In this document: in pieces, positions 29,500 to 37,765 of the stretch
Layout of the letters: each line of letters opens with the position of its first letter
Position numbering within the stretch: position 1 is the first letter of the stretch
Source of the DNA: Nitrospiraceae bacterium
GTDB lineage: Bacteria; Nitrospirota; Nitrospiria; Nitrospirales; UBA8639
Direction: 5' to 3'
Assembly: GCA_020632635.1 (NCBI GenBank)
Contig: JACKFE010000001.1
Location: 558,001-622,000 of the forward strand
DNA length: 64,000 nt
Translations under genes and position numbers: made by a program
Notes under the pieces: generated by a model
The model's database searches: none
What the model was told of the DNA's origin: nothing
Seen by the model: the letters and a program-made list of their open reading frames with translations, nothing else

Positions 29500-31290
29500 C
29501 TAGGACGAAGAGAGGTGGGAACCACTTGGAGTGAGAATTCGAAATCTGACCTCGTCCGCCTGATTGTAGGCAGAAATCTCTTCCCCCACAAACAAGCCAC
29601 AGCGATAGAGACCTATCGGCCATCCTTCCCGTGGCCTCTGTAACCGAAAGTACCCAGATTGCTCATTCATGGACATCACGACCTGATCCTGAACGACACC
29701 GGCTTGTTGTGACGAAATTTTCGTCGTTTCCTGAAAACATTCGGCCGTTAATACCACCTCATCGTAGGAAGGGGTGGCCAAGGCAAAGACCAAATATAAG
29801 TCTTCCTGATCCGGCAGAAATGTATCACCAGGATCCAACGGGATAAATTCATGCGCCCCCATGCGCATATCATCCCGCATAATCATTTTTGAGGGAATGA
29901 CATACCGGAACCAGCTGAAATCTGCATCTCGTCCCATTAATCCCACGCGTCGATACATGGGTTCAAAGTTTTTCGGAGGGGCCACATCAAATTCCGGTTC
30001 CGTTTCCCCGGTCGAGCTGGGATCTACCGAGGATGGCGGCACCGCCTGAGAGGGCGAAACGGCCGACTCGGTTCGGGCAACATGCGGCCGTACTTTTTCT
30101 ATCCACATGGCGACTTTCTCTGGATCCAGGACTGGGACTCCTGGAAGGACTGGCGGGTCATCGGGATTTTCTTGTTCCCCCTCCAAAGGCGCGGGGGTTT
30201 CTTCTGTCGTACTGGCAGGACCGGCACTTAATTCCTGTAAAATCTCAAAATGTAATAAGGCCTCCTCCCACTTCTCCATATGAGCCAACGCCTGACCGAT
30301 TCGAAAAATGGAGTCCAAAAACATTTCCGAAAAGGTTCCGCTCGTAGGACCAAGGTCGATGCCTTTTTGCAGCCATTGAATGGATTCTTCATATTGCCCC
30401 AACTCCATCAGCGTCACCCCTAATTCGTAGGTGGCCCGATGATCGGAAGGCCGAAGTTCCAGAACCTGACGAAGCAGAGGCTCTGCCTCTTGAAACCGTC
30501 CACTGGCATATAATTTCCAAGCGTCATGGCGAATGAGCGCCCATGCCTTTCGATCGGCTGCGGACCCATCAGGACTGAAAATGGGTTGAAACCGACGTCC
30601 TCGTTCCTTGGTGACTCCATATACCACCATCAAAAGATTACGCGCGGCTGTTTCAATCGGGGACCGTTTAGGCACGACTCGCAGCACCGCTTCCACTTCC
30701 TTCCGAGCCTCATCGTATTGCAGGACATCAAACAAGGCCCGGGCGAGGGACAACCGCCATCCCGGCAGTTCCGGCACCAAATCCGCGGCCAACCGATATT
30801 CACCCACCGCCTCTTCCAGACGATCCAACGTCCGCAATTCTTGGGCTAATCGCAAATGCACCAGCGGATTGCCGGCATCCTCCTTCGCAATCCGCTGAAA
30901 TTCTTCAATAGCCAAATCAGCCTGACCGGATCGAGCGAGGACACTCCATTTGGCCCATCGAACATCCAATGCCTGAGGAGCCCGCTCCAGGACATGCTCA
31001 TATGCCTCCAAGGCCTCCTCACGCTGACGAATAGTAGAAAAAATATCCCCTCTCAATTTCTCAAACGGAGTGAAATCCGGAAATGTTTTCATTCCTTCAT
31101 TCAGCATTTCCAATGCCTGCGCTGGCAATCCCTTCAACCATATTTCCCTCGCTGCAGCCAGGGTATCCAGCTCCGACGCATGCGTTTGAGGTTGGGCCAG
31201 AGCTGTCGACAGAACCGCGAGGGTTCCCCAAACAAACAGTGTGACTTGGAGACACCTCCGCAACAAGACACCCTGTTCAAATATCTGCAT
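29500..31290 (-). CDS. Exported TPR-repeat protein
   Basis: About 596 aa from the ATG at 31290, which places a signal peptide at the N-terminus (LLRRCLQVTLFVWGTLAVLSTALAQ); the frame is open to 31464. At least six tetratricopeptide-like helix pairs are visible over about residues 40-350 (ARSGQADLAIEEFQRI, TLDRLEEAVGEYRLAADL, ELGQYEESIQWLQKGIDL). A Pro/Glu-rich low-complexity linker follows (about 365-430), then a C-terminal beta-rich region of about 150 residues without a recognised family. It is probably periplasmic and binds proteins. It converges with the hybrid kinase gene, and no shared terminator is evident. Function is unknown. Confidence 0.72.
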   Translation of the reverse strand: MQIFEQGVLLRRCLQVTLFVWGTLAVLSTALAQPQTHASELDTLAAAREIWLKGLPAQALEMLNEGMKTFPDFTPFEKLRGDIFSTIRQREEALEAYEHVLERAPQALDVRWAKWSVLARSGQADLAIEEFQRIAKEDAGNPLVHLRLAQELRTLDRLEEAVGEYRLAADLVPELPGWRLSLARALFDVLQYDEARKEVEAVLRVVPKRSPIETAARNLLMVVYGVTKERGRRFQPIFSPDGSAADRKAWALIRHDAWKLYASGRFQEAEPLLRQVLELRPSDHRATYELGVTLMELGQYEESIQWLQKGIDLGPTSGTFSEMFLDSIFRIGQALAHMEKWEEALLHFEILQELSAGPASTTEETPAPLEGEQENPDDPPVLPGVPVLDPEKVAMWIEKVRPHVARTESAVSPSQAVPPSSVDPSSTGETEPEFDVAPPKNFEPMYRRVGLMGRDADFSWFRYVIPSKMIMRDDMRMGAHEFIPLDPGDTFLPDQEDLYLVFALATPSYDEVVLTAECFQETTKISSQQAGVVQDQVVMSMNEQSGYFRLQRPREGWPIGLYRCGLFVGEEISAYNQADEVRFRILTPSGSHLSSS

Positions 31291-31545
31291 GGGCTGACAG
31301 CGTCCTTTCCTGCGGTATTTCTGAGCCATGAGAAATAGCAGACTCGACATGTCCTGCTGAGGAGACGTTGACATGGAGGGCTTTTTCGCCCCGTTTGGCA
31401 TTCTGCGTTGGAAAATGGAGAGCATTCCTTTGCGCAACACACACACTCGTTCAATTATATGCAAGAAACGGAAGACTGTCGAGAAAAACAGAAAGGACCT
31501 AGGAAGCAGCCGGCATAGCTGCTCCCTAGGATCATTGATATTGAC

Positions 31546-31794
31546 CTACCACAAGGGAGACTTCACACGGGTCGGGGATTTTGGTTCCGGCGTGACAGCT
31601 TTACTGATCGCCTTGGCCTTCGGGAGAACGATGTCCTTAAAGGCGTTCTGGCGTTGATTGGCAACGGCAGCCGAAATGCCCAGATAAATTTTTCTCGCAG
31701 CATCTGACCATTTAGGGTCAAATGGCGCTCCGCGAAATGCAGCCTCTGCCGCCTTTTTCTCATCGTGCGTTAACGGTCGAACCGGTTGATGCAT
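31546..31794 (-). CDS. Small conserved-type protein of unknown function
   Basis: An 82-aa basic, helical protein beginning MHQPVRPLTHDEKKAAEAAF, with DPKWSDAARKIYLGISAAVANQ in the middle and a Pro/Lys-rich tail. ATG 31794 is chosen because GGAGG lies five bases upstream; longer forms to 31878 would run over this site. No domain is recognised. It lies just downstream of a 48-aa zinc-ribbon gene, on the same strand, and may be co-transcribed with it. The strong ribosome site and even codon use support a real gene. Confidence 0.6.
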   Translation of the reverse strand: MHQPVRPLTHDEKKAAEAAFRGAPFDPKWSDAARKIYLGISAAVANQRQNAFKDIVLPKAKAISKAVTPEPKSPTRVKSPLW

Positions 31795-31828
31795 ACGTTC
31801 CTCCATAAATAATGACTTTATAATATCC

Positions 31829-31975
31829 TCAATGGACAAGCGGACGAGGCTCACGCTCGGCTTGCACGCGCTTCCCACAATTCAAACAGACAAAATACAA
31901 AATACTTAATCCCACCTCTAAATCCACCGCACGCTCCACAATCATTGACCCTTGACATTTTTCACAACTTTTCAT
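31829..31975 (-). CDS. Very small zinc-ribbon protein
   Basis: A 48-aa protein with two CxxC pairs, CEKCQG near the start and CLNCG near residue 31, spaced as in a zinc ribbon, with an acidic and hydrophobic stretch between. ATG at 31975 is preceded by AAGGAG at five bases, which fixes the start against a longer frame to 32026. It ends 34 bases before the next small gene. Such proteins may bind nucleic acid or chaperone a partner; the specific role is unknown. Confidence 0.6.
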   Translation of the reverse strand: MKSCEKCQGSMIVERAVDLEVGLSILYFVCLNCGKRVQAEREPRPLVH

Positions 31976-32511
31976 GTGGCTCCTTGTTGAAAGGTATGAT
32001 GCTCGACAACACCCATGTGTGAGCAAATGATATGCCTTTCCAGGGAGATGACAAAAAAAGACACTATCTTGAACAAATACACCTCAAAAATGCTGTTTTC
32101 CTGTCACAAGAGCACCCAGAATACGCGAAAAAATACCCAAGCCCATGCAGTCATGTTAACGAATCCGACAGAAGGCACAGGAGACGCTTTTCTCCATAAA
32201 AGAATTCTGAACCTATGAGCATATTCTTCCCTGTTTCTGCGCTTCCTCCATGTTAAATGCCTCGACACCATGATTGGCCACAATCGTGCGAGCAAATATC
32301 TGGAAATTTTGCCGCAGGCACGTCACCCGGACACACAATCAGGGATACCAATCCCCTCACGGCTCCCACGACCTATCCAAATCATGAAGGCCGAGATGAA
32401 GACGTTCAACCGAATACGGGCAAATACGGACAGGAACAAATGGTGAGAAATCTTGTCGAACGTTCGCTCGATAGTGCTCTGGAGAATCTGAGAGAAGATG
32501 ATGAACGAGGA
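31976..32511. other. Intergenic region, no clear gene
   Basis: About 535 bases between the zinc-ribbon gene and the end of the bactofilin gene. Most frames are short or lack a ribosome site. The only candidate is a small plus-strand frame starting at 32440, listed separately. A promoter for the two small minus-strand genes should lie near 32000-32100, but I see no good -35/-10 pair. No hairpin-plus-T-run terminator for the bactofilin gene is obvious. Confidence 0.35.
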
Positions 32512-32574
32512 TTACATCGAAGATGGCTGATTCATCACAATGCGGCCGTTAAAAGTGCCTCCCGGTTCTACTGA
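32440..32574 (+). CDS. Possible small charged protein (44 aa)
   Basis: Starts at ATG with AGGA five bases upstream and runs 44 codons; rich in Arg, Glu and Leu (LVERSLDSALENL, EDDERGLHRRW), compatible with an amphipathic helix. It overlaps the 3' end of the bactofilin gene on the other strand by 63 bases, which weakens the case. No family is recognised. It could be a chance frame. Confidence 0.22.
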   Translation: MVRNLVERSLDSALENLREDDERGLHRRWLIHHNAAVKSASRFY

Positions 32575-32949
32575 AAACTGTGGAGTATGTAACGTCCCAT
32601 CAATATATCCAGGAGACAACAAACTTGTCTGTTCCTTGGCGTTGATGTGGCCAAAAATTTTTCCTTGGCAAACAATCGTCCCCGCCTCAATAGTGGCTTT
32701 TACCTCCGCTTGTTTGCCTATCATGATGGTCCCTTTCGTATACACGTTGCCCTCCAATTGTCCATCAATTTGCATATTCCCGTCGTACCAGATTTCTCCG
32801 GAACAAGCCACGCCAGGCCCCAAATAGGCCACAACCTCCCGACTGCTTTCCAAGACAGGCGAAGGCACGAGAAACGTTTTCTGTGAACCAAGCGATTGTT
32901 CCATAACATCCATTTCAGTGATTGAAGATGGCTCCGTGACACCAGACAT
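32512..32949 (-). CDS. Bactofilin (polymer-forming cytoskeletal protein)
   Basis: A 145-aa bactofilin. After a disordered N-terminus (about 1-40) comes the right-handed beta-helix domain (about 42-135) with regular turns such as SGEIWYDGNMQIDGQLEGNV, GTIMIGKQAEVKATIEAGT and GYIDGTLHTPQF. Bactofilins polymerise without nucleotide and act as scaffolds in cell shape, polarity or wall synthesis. The ATG at 32949 has GGGAGG at four bases. It is a single gene without an M23 peptidase neighbour, which many bactofilin genes have. Confidence 0.87.
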   Translation of the reverse strand: MSGVTEPSSITEMDVMEQSLGSQKTFLVPSPVLESSREVVAYLGPGVACSGEIWYDGNMQIDGQLEGNVYTKGTIMIGKQAEVKATIEAGTIVCQGKIFGHINAKEQTSLLSPGYIDGTLHTPQFSVEPGGTFNGRIVMNQPSSM

Positions 32950-33182
32950 ACGACCTCCCTTCTCTCACCAATCATTTCTTATCTGAACGATCTATTTGGC
33001 CAGCCCCTTTGTCAGATATCGCCTTTTGCCATTTTCCAGCATAACGAATTTCGGTGATATGGCAATAAGAGACGGAGACCATTCCAGGCCTCGATCAACG
33101 TATCTCCAAACAGTATTGGTAATCATGGGTGAAGGAGCATTGAAAAATGTCTCCTCGGGGTCAGGGAACCCAGTCCCAAAAA

Positions 33183-33257
33183 TGGAGCCGGCGAGTGGGA
33201 TTGAACCACCGACCTGCGGTTTACGAAACCGCTGCTCTGCCACTGAGCTACGCCGGC
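33183..33257 (-). tRNA. tRNA-Thr (anticodon CGT)
   Basis: A full cloverleaf on the minus strand: acceptor stem GCCGGCG/CGCCGGC, D-arm GCTCAGTGGCAGAGC, anticodon stem AGCGG...CCGCA with loop centred on CGT, and T-arm GGTGGTTCAATCCCACTC. Discriminator T and a genome-encoded CCA (33183-33185) follow. Anticodon CGT reads ACG, threonine. A near-consensus promoter lies about 70-100 bases upstream. Confidence 0.95.
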
Positions 33258-33328
33258 TAAAAGCAGGAAGATCCAAGAAAGCTTTCAAAGACCTGAAAAC
33301 GGAACAGCTGCGTTCCTGTTTGGGGAAG

Positions 33329-33358
33329 TTTATACCTTTCGTCACTTGGACACGTCAA
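33329..33358 (-). promoter_or_regulatory. Predicted sigma-70 promoter for tRNA-Thr
   Basis: On the minus strand TTGACG (33353-33358) and TATAAA (33329-33334) are 18 bases apart, close to the sigma-70 consensus. Predicted start near 33321 gives a leader of about 64 bases before the tRNA. Confidence 0.65.
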
Positions 33359-33526
33359 CTCAAATGCCCAGTGCTTCTTTCATGACTGGCGAATGATGGG
33401 CTGAAGGTCCATGCCGAAAGTTTCCACCTGGTATTTTCCCGGAACATTTGGGAAACGGCCTTATGGGGCTCTTTCATTGACAAGAGAAACAAGATCGCCT
33501 ACGTTGGTACCCTGAAAATTGGGAAA

Positions 33527-34009
33527 TTGGAGCCTGGAAAAATCGTGCGGGTCCTGACATGCTTTCTGATAATATGGGGTATCGTACTGGGGAACCTCCC
33601 TGTTTGGGCTGATTCGGATTTCACCGTCCAGAAAGTCATTTTAGCCCAAGATATCGCTGACCGAAACCCTGAAAAAATCTTTTCCCCTCCGGCTTATTGT
33701 GAAAAAGATACCACTGGAAAAGCTGCCATTCCCATTGTCCAGGCCTCTCACACATCACAAATTGTCCTCTGGACCAAAGTAGAATCGACGGTAACCGGTA
33801 GTATTCGGCATACCTGGCACCATCAAGTCAATGGCACCTGGCAGAGGGTGTCCTCGGTTGATTTAGGCATCCGCCCCTCGTTCGGCTACCGGACATGGAG
33901 TCTTCACTTTTTGCGCCCTGGCCAGGATGAGGGAGAATGGATGGTTGTCTTGGCCCCATCTAAAGAACCAAACCGAATTCTGTGTATCACTCGTTTTTCC
34001 GTGCAATAA
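33527..34009 (+). CDS. DUF2914-domain exported protein
   Basis: A 160-aa protein with an N-terminal signal peptide (about 1-28, ending VWADS) and a beta-rich domain matching DUF2914: VLWTKVES, RHTWHHQVNGTWQRV, GYRTWSLHFLRPGQ and GEWMVVL. The function of the family is unknown; it is usually secreted. The start is TTG at 33527, or GTG at 33545, neither with a strong ribosome site. The gene stands alone between tRNA-Thr and ubiA. A plus-strand TTGACA (33477-33482) with 17-base spacing to TACGTT may serve as its promoter. Confidence 0.7.
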   Translation: MEPGKIVRVLTCFLIIWGIVLGNLPVWADSDFTVQKVILAQDIADRNPEKIFSPPAYCEKDTTGKAAIPIVQASHTSQIVLWTKVESTVTGSIRHTWHHQVNGTWQRVSSVDLGIRPSFGYRTWSLHFLRPGQDEGEWMVVLAPSKEPNRILCITRFSVQ

Positions 34010-34126
34010 CCGGCCGTTCCGGTTCAATGTTATCGACCCTGTCGCTGGGCTCCAGATCCTACACCACACTGTTCAAGCGCTACTCACCGATATGAGTTAT
34101 TAATCGATCACCAACCTTTTTCTTCT

Positions 34127-35023
34127 ATGTCTGATTCCTCCTTCTCGCAACCCTCTCGGTCTCATCCAGATTCCTTGTGGCAGGCGTTAGCAAGGCTGAT
34201 CCGACTTCCCAATCAAACGGGCACCCTCCTTCTTCTTTTCCCAACGTTGTGGTCTCTGGTTTTGGCTTCTAAAGGACAGCCTTCCTTTCAATTGTTGATC
34301 ATTTTTATCTGTGGCTCTTTTCTGATGAGAAGTGCTGGCGTGATCATGAATGATTTGGCTGATCGTTCATTTGACCGCCAGGTACGCCGCACCCAACAGC
34401 GTCCATTGGCCAAGGGAACACTCACTCCCTTACAGGCATGGGGCTTTCTTGGATTTCTCTTAGGAATAGCCGCCGTGTTCTTGTACTTGTTAAATCCATT
34501 CACTCGATGGTTAGGACCTATTGCGGTGATCCTGGCAGCCATCTATCCGTTTTGCAAACGGTTTCTCCACATTCCGCAGATCGTGCTTGGGGTAGCATTT
34601 GGGTGGGGAACGATCATGGCTTGGACAGCCGTGACCAATCACCTTGCCTTCTCGACGTGGCTTCTATTTGCGGCAACCATTAGCTGGGCCGTAGCGTATG
34701 ACACCATCTATGCCATTCAGGATATGGAGGATGACCGACGCATTGGGGTGAAATCCTCCGCCCTGTTTTTTGGACCCTATCTCTGGCTGGGAGTCAGTCT
34801 GGCAATCCTCGTGATGCTAGCCTGTTTATCCATGACTGGCTATCTCTTGGGACTGGGAATCGGATTCTTTGCATGCCTGATTGTCAGCGCAGGAATCATG
34901 GGACACCAAATTATTCGGCTGCGTTCTTCAGTCAATCCCAAGGAAGCCTTCATAATGTTTCAACAACATAATTGGGTTGGAGCCATCCTTCTTTTGGGAA
35001 CCTATCTAGGGCATCTCACCTAA
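34127..35023 (+). CDS. ubiA: UbiA-family prenyltransferase (4-hydroxybenzoate polyprenyltransferase-like)
   Basis: A 298-aa integral membrane enzyme with about eight helices that attaches a polyprenyl chain to an aromatic acceptor. Both Asp-rich motifs are present: NDLADRSFD (about 75-83) and YDTIYAIQDMEDD (about 191-203), which bind the prenyl diphosphate through Mg. The overall sequence is closest to UbiA (ubiquinone type), though related enzymes make menaquinone, haem O or other quinones, and the quinone of this organism cannot be read from one gene. It ends at a terminator shared with the converging respiratory operon. Confidence 0.85.
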   Translation: MSDSSFSQPSRSHPDSLWQALARLIRLPNQTGTLLLLFPTLWSLVLASKGQPSFQLLIIFICGSFLMRSAGVIMNDLADRSFDRQVRRTQQRPLAKGTLTPLQAWGFLGFLLGIAAVFLYLLNPFTRWLGPIAVILAAIYPFCKRFLHIPQIVLGVAFGWGTIMAWTAVTNHLAFSTWLLFAATISWAVAYDTIYAIQDMEDDRRIGVKSSALFFGPYLWLGVSLAILVMLACLSMTGYLLGLGIGFFACLIVSAGIMGHQIIRLRSSVNPKEAFIMFQQHNWVGAILLLGTYLGHLT

Positions 35024-35053
35024 AAAAAAAGAGGGAGCCGAAGCCCCCTCTTT
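35023..35053 (-). terminator. Intrinsic terminator with UUCG tetraloop
   Basis: Read on the minus strand it forms an 11-base-pair stem (one G-U pair) with a C(UUCG)G loop followed by an uninterrupted T-run of about eight bases. It lies after the last gene of the respiratory operon. On the plus strand the same stem sits directly after the ubiA stop with a shorter T-run, so it may serve both. Confidence 0.9.
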
Positions 35054-35096
35054 CCACCGTACCAATTTCCAAAAATTTGATCTGAAAAATCGAATG

Positions 35097-36131
35097 TTAT
35101 TCCATTGAGGTCACGGGAGCTTCAGATTTAGGAGCTCGTAGCGTCCCCAAATAATAGGTTAAGGCCTTGGCATCATCGTTCGTTATCCCTAAATTTGGCA
35201 TACGTGTGTGCTTTTTCATCGACTGCGGGTACAAGATCCATCGATAGATCCATGTGGGATTCAGACGAAACCCAGCCCGGTCTAATGCGGGTCCTACCAA
35301 TCCACCCTCTTCATTGAGACTATGGCAGCCATGACATCCATATTTTTCGGAGTATAGCTTTTTCCCAAGCTCAACTTGCTGGGCTAAAGCCTCCTCGGAT
35401 ATGGTCAAATCCGGACGAGGAATTTGTGCTTTTCGTGGACGCTTAGAAAACCCTTCAAAATCCGATTTGGCGGATTCGAACTTGACCGAAGCCTGAGTAA
35501 ACGCTTCTTCTTCAGGAATCTCCACCTCTTCTGGCTCATAATTTTCCAGTTCTTCATCAGTCATCGCAGCTTCCTTGGCCGCCTGGGCCGCCGCCACTTT
35601 TTGCTCGGCGGCTTCAAAGGCGGACTTCGCCTGCTCCATCTCCTGTTGAGCCGATTGGAACAATTGCTCAAGCTCCTGTTTTCTGGACCCAAGATCGTAG
35701 GTCAAGGACATACCGTGAAGGGTCCTCACATAGCCAACAATCGACCAGATTTCTTCCTCTGACAAGGTGTATTTAAACGTTGGCATCGTGGAAACAGCAA
35801 AGTAATTGTCATCATTCTGGACGGCCGGGTCTGAAGTGTCCCGCATTTCCCTTGAAATGGTATGAAAGATTTCCTCGTCACTAAAAGTGGACATTTCAGC
35901 CTGAGAAGCTAGATTCTTGGGCCGTGGATCAGGCATCCGCTCCCAATTAAAGCCCTCGCCCTGCGCTCCAGACTCCCCATGACAATGACTGCAGTAATGG
36001 TTGTAGAGATGCTTCCCTTTTGCAGTTTTTTCATCCCCGGCGCATCCTGCGATCAGCACAGATGCCAATGCCCCAACCAGAACCACCTTCACACAAAACA
36101 TGCCTTGCCTTCTGTTGGCCATCCACCTCAT
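35097..36131 (-). CDS. Diheme cytochrome c lipoprotein with coiled-coil linker
   Basis: A 344-aa exported cytochrome. The lipobox-like VLIAGCAG near residue 26-33 suggests a lipoprotein. Two haem-binding sites are present: CSHCH (about 47-51) and CHGCH (about 267-271), each in a cytochrome c fold. Between them lies a long Glu/Ala-rich coiled coil (about 150-240), unusual in class I cytochromes. Met ligands may be in VSTMPTF and MPNLGI. It is the last gene of the 11-gene respiratory operon, overlapping the gene before by 4 bases (ATGA), and probably passes electrons between the b-type complex and a terminal oxidase or nitrite oxidoreductase. Confidence 0.85.
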   Translation of the reverse strand: MRWMANRRQGMFCVKVVLVGALASVLIAGCAGDEKTAKGKHLYNHYCSHCHGESGAQGEGFNWERMPDPRPKNLASQAEMSTFSDEEIFHTISREMRDTSDPAVQNDDNYFAVSTMPTFKYTLSEEEIWSIVGYVRTLHGMSLTYDLGSRKQELEQLFQSAQQEMEQAKSAFEAAEQKVAAAQAAKEAAMTDEELENYEPEEVEIPEEEAFTQASVKFESAKSDFEGFSKRPRKAQIPRPDLTISEEALAQQVELGKKLYSEKYGCHGCHSLNEEGGLVGPALDRAGFRLNPTWIYRWILYPQSMKKHTRMPNLGITNDDAKALTYYLGTLRAPKSEAPVTSME

Positions 36132-36973
36132 GCTGATTGGCCCTTTCTCAATTTCCGCACAATGACCAGTTCAAATGCCGCAGCTAGGGCCAAACCAAAC
36201 AGTACCCAGACATAAATAGAATTATCGGCACTTGGCTCAGCCCGAATATACCACCACGACGACACGGCTTTTTGACTGCCCTTTTCCTTGACCAAACCAT
36301 CCACAATGGCCCCGTCCCAAAAGGCAAAGGCAACACTTCGCCATTCTCCTGGTTGAATTTGCACGTCCTGCTCATCTTCCGTTATTAACGACCTGGAAAA
36401 AACGACCTTCCAGGTTCCATTCTCCCAGACTCCCTTTGCCTGCACATTTTGCTTTTCCTGGGTCTTGAGATTCTTAAACCCTTTTGCACTCATGTCGAGC
36501 GCATTTCCGGTTTCCTTTTTCCAAAACCATATATTGACGGGCCCCCCTTCAACTTGGAGCATCTCTTGCCCATGGGCAAAATGGGCTTGCTTATCTCCAA
36601 CCATAAACTCCAAGGCTGCTCCATCTGCAGGATCTTCGGTGGGATCATTATATTCCACTAAAATGGCCAACTCCTGCCCATTATGAACACCCTTTACCTT
36701 GACAGATTTTACGGTCACTTCCTGAATACGTGGAGGCCAATGAACTTGTGGGGCCAATTTAAATTCCGAACCCTCTATAGAGGACCAGACGGCGGAATTG
36801 GGATCATCGGATGGCACACTGCCTTCAACCTGGTAAAGACGAAGAGAGACACTGCCCGTCTCCTCCGCAGGAGGCGGTTCATTAGCGAGACCCAGAGCCA
36901 CATTCACCGTACCCAGCAAGACGAGCAAAGGCACGGTTCGCAAAAAGGTTAAGCTATTCAACATATTGATCAT
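36128..36973 (-). CDS. NxrC-like haem-binding membrane protein (ethylbenzene dehydrogenase-related)
   Basis: A 281-aa protein with an N-terminal signal peptide (about 1-30), a beta-rich domain and a C-terminal transmembrane anchor (about 248-270) followed by a basic tail. The domain pattern (AVWSSIEGSEFKLAPQV, LAILVEYNDPTED, GGPVNIWFWKKE, SVAFAFWDG, then WYIRAEPS) matches the haem b-binding gamma subunits of DMSO-reductase-family enzymes, the group that includes NxrC of Nitrospira nitrite oxidoreductase. No nxrA or nxrB is in the window, so it more likely acts here as a haem carrier of the respiratory complex. The genes on either side overlap or follow closely (4 and 39 bases). Confidence 0.78.
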   Translation of the reverse strand: MINMLNSLTFLRTVPLLVLLGTVNVALGLANEPPPAEETGSVSLRLYQVEGSVPSDDPNSAVWSSIEGSEFKLAPQVHWPPRIQEVTVKSVKVKGVHNGQELAILVEYNDPTEDPADGAALEFMVGDKQAHFAHGQEMLQVEGGPVNIWFWKKETGNALDMSAKGFKNLKTQEKQNVQAKGVWENGTWKVVFSRSLITEDEQDVQIQPGEWRSVAFAFWDGAIVDGLVKEKGSQKAVSSWWYIRAEPSADNSIYVWVLFGLALAAAFELVIVRKLRKGQSA

Positions 36974-37012
36974 CTCCGCTTCTCTGTCGTTGCCACATCA
37001 GCGAGGAAAACT

Positions 37013-37738
37013 CTACTCTTCTTCTTCCCACGTCCGAGGTGACTGATGAGCCCCATCATATTCACCCATAATAATTTTCCAAATAAATTCATCTGATAAT
37101 TCCTCTTCCCACCGCGGCATTGCCGATTTCCATGGCATACCTTCTACCGGAAGCCCCACTCCACCTTTTTTAATACGCCAGAAAAGGTAAGATTCCTGTA
37201 GCTGCGCGATGGTACCGGGATCGCTAAAATTAGCCGGTGGCGGATTGAATCCTGGAGCCGCAGGCCCTTTGCCATCAAAATTGGCCCCATGGCAAGGAGA
37301 GCAATAAGCGGCATAAAGACCCTTGCCCATCATGATATTCTCAGGGACCTTGGGATACGGGTTTGACAAACCCACAAACTCACCTGGCGGGGCCGGGTGG
37401 ATGGTTCGATTTTCCGCTGGAGGCAAATCACTTGGGGCCAATTTAGTATACGTCTGCCATCCTACTAATAATGGAAATAACACCAACACCGCCAACCGAG
37501 CCATTTGCCCAACACCTGACTGCCCCTTACCCGACAAAAATCGATAAATAGGCCCCATGAAGGCTTCCAAGGAAGAGGCGCTCATGGTTCCAAAAATCAT
37601 AATTCCACTTAAAGCCAACGCCACATACAAATAAATTAAACTTGCGGGAAGAGGGGCTGTAAAGAGAGGGAGAAGAAACTTTAAAAAAACGAATACCCCA
37701 ACCAGGATGATTGCTCCGTTAAATATAGGGCCTTTCAT
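37013..37738 (-). CDS. Membrane-anchored monohaem cytochrome c
   Basis: A 241-aa protein with two or three N-terminal membrane helices (about 5-25, 32-52, 82-98) and a periplasmic cytochrome c domain (about 130-235) with CSPCH near 149 and a possible Met ligand in GMPWKSAMP. The domain resembles the cytochrome c subunits of alternative quinol oxidoreductases and cbb3-type CcoP. It lies between two other cytochrome genes in the operon, with gaps of 27 and 39 bases. Likely electron carrier within the bc/bd-like complex; the partner is not shown by sequence. Confidence 0.82.
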   Translation of the reverse strand: MKGPIFNGAIILVGVFVFLKFLLPLFTAPLPASLIYLYVALALSGIMIFGTMSASSLEAFMGPIYRFLSGKGQSGVGQMARLAVLVLFPLLVGWQTYTKLAPSDLPPAENRTIHPAPPGEFVGLSNPYPKVPENIMMGKGLYAAYCSPCHGANFDGKGPAAPGFNPPPANFSDPGTIAQLQESYLFWRIKKGGVGLPVEGMPWKSAMPRWEEELSDEFIWKIIMGEYDGAHQSPRTWEEEE

Positions 37739-37765
37739 TCGATCCTCCAGTCCCGGGCACTTGCC

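Noticed and set aside
32257..32439. N-terminal extension of the small plus-strand frame
   Set aside because: Proline- and His-rich with no ribosome site; only the part from 32440 has one.
32992..33345. Minus-strand frame of 117 codons
   Set aside because: It runs through the tRNA-Thr gene and its promoter and has no family features.
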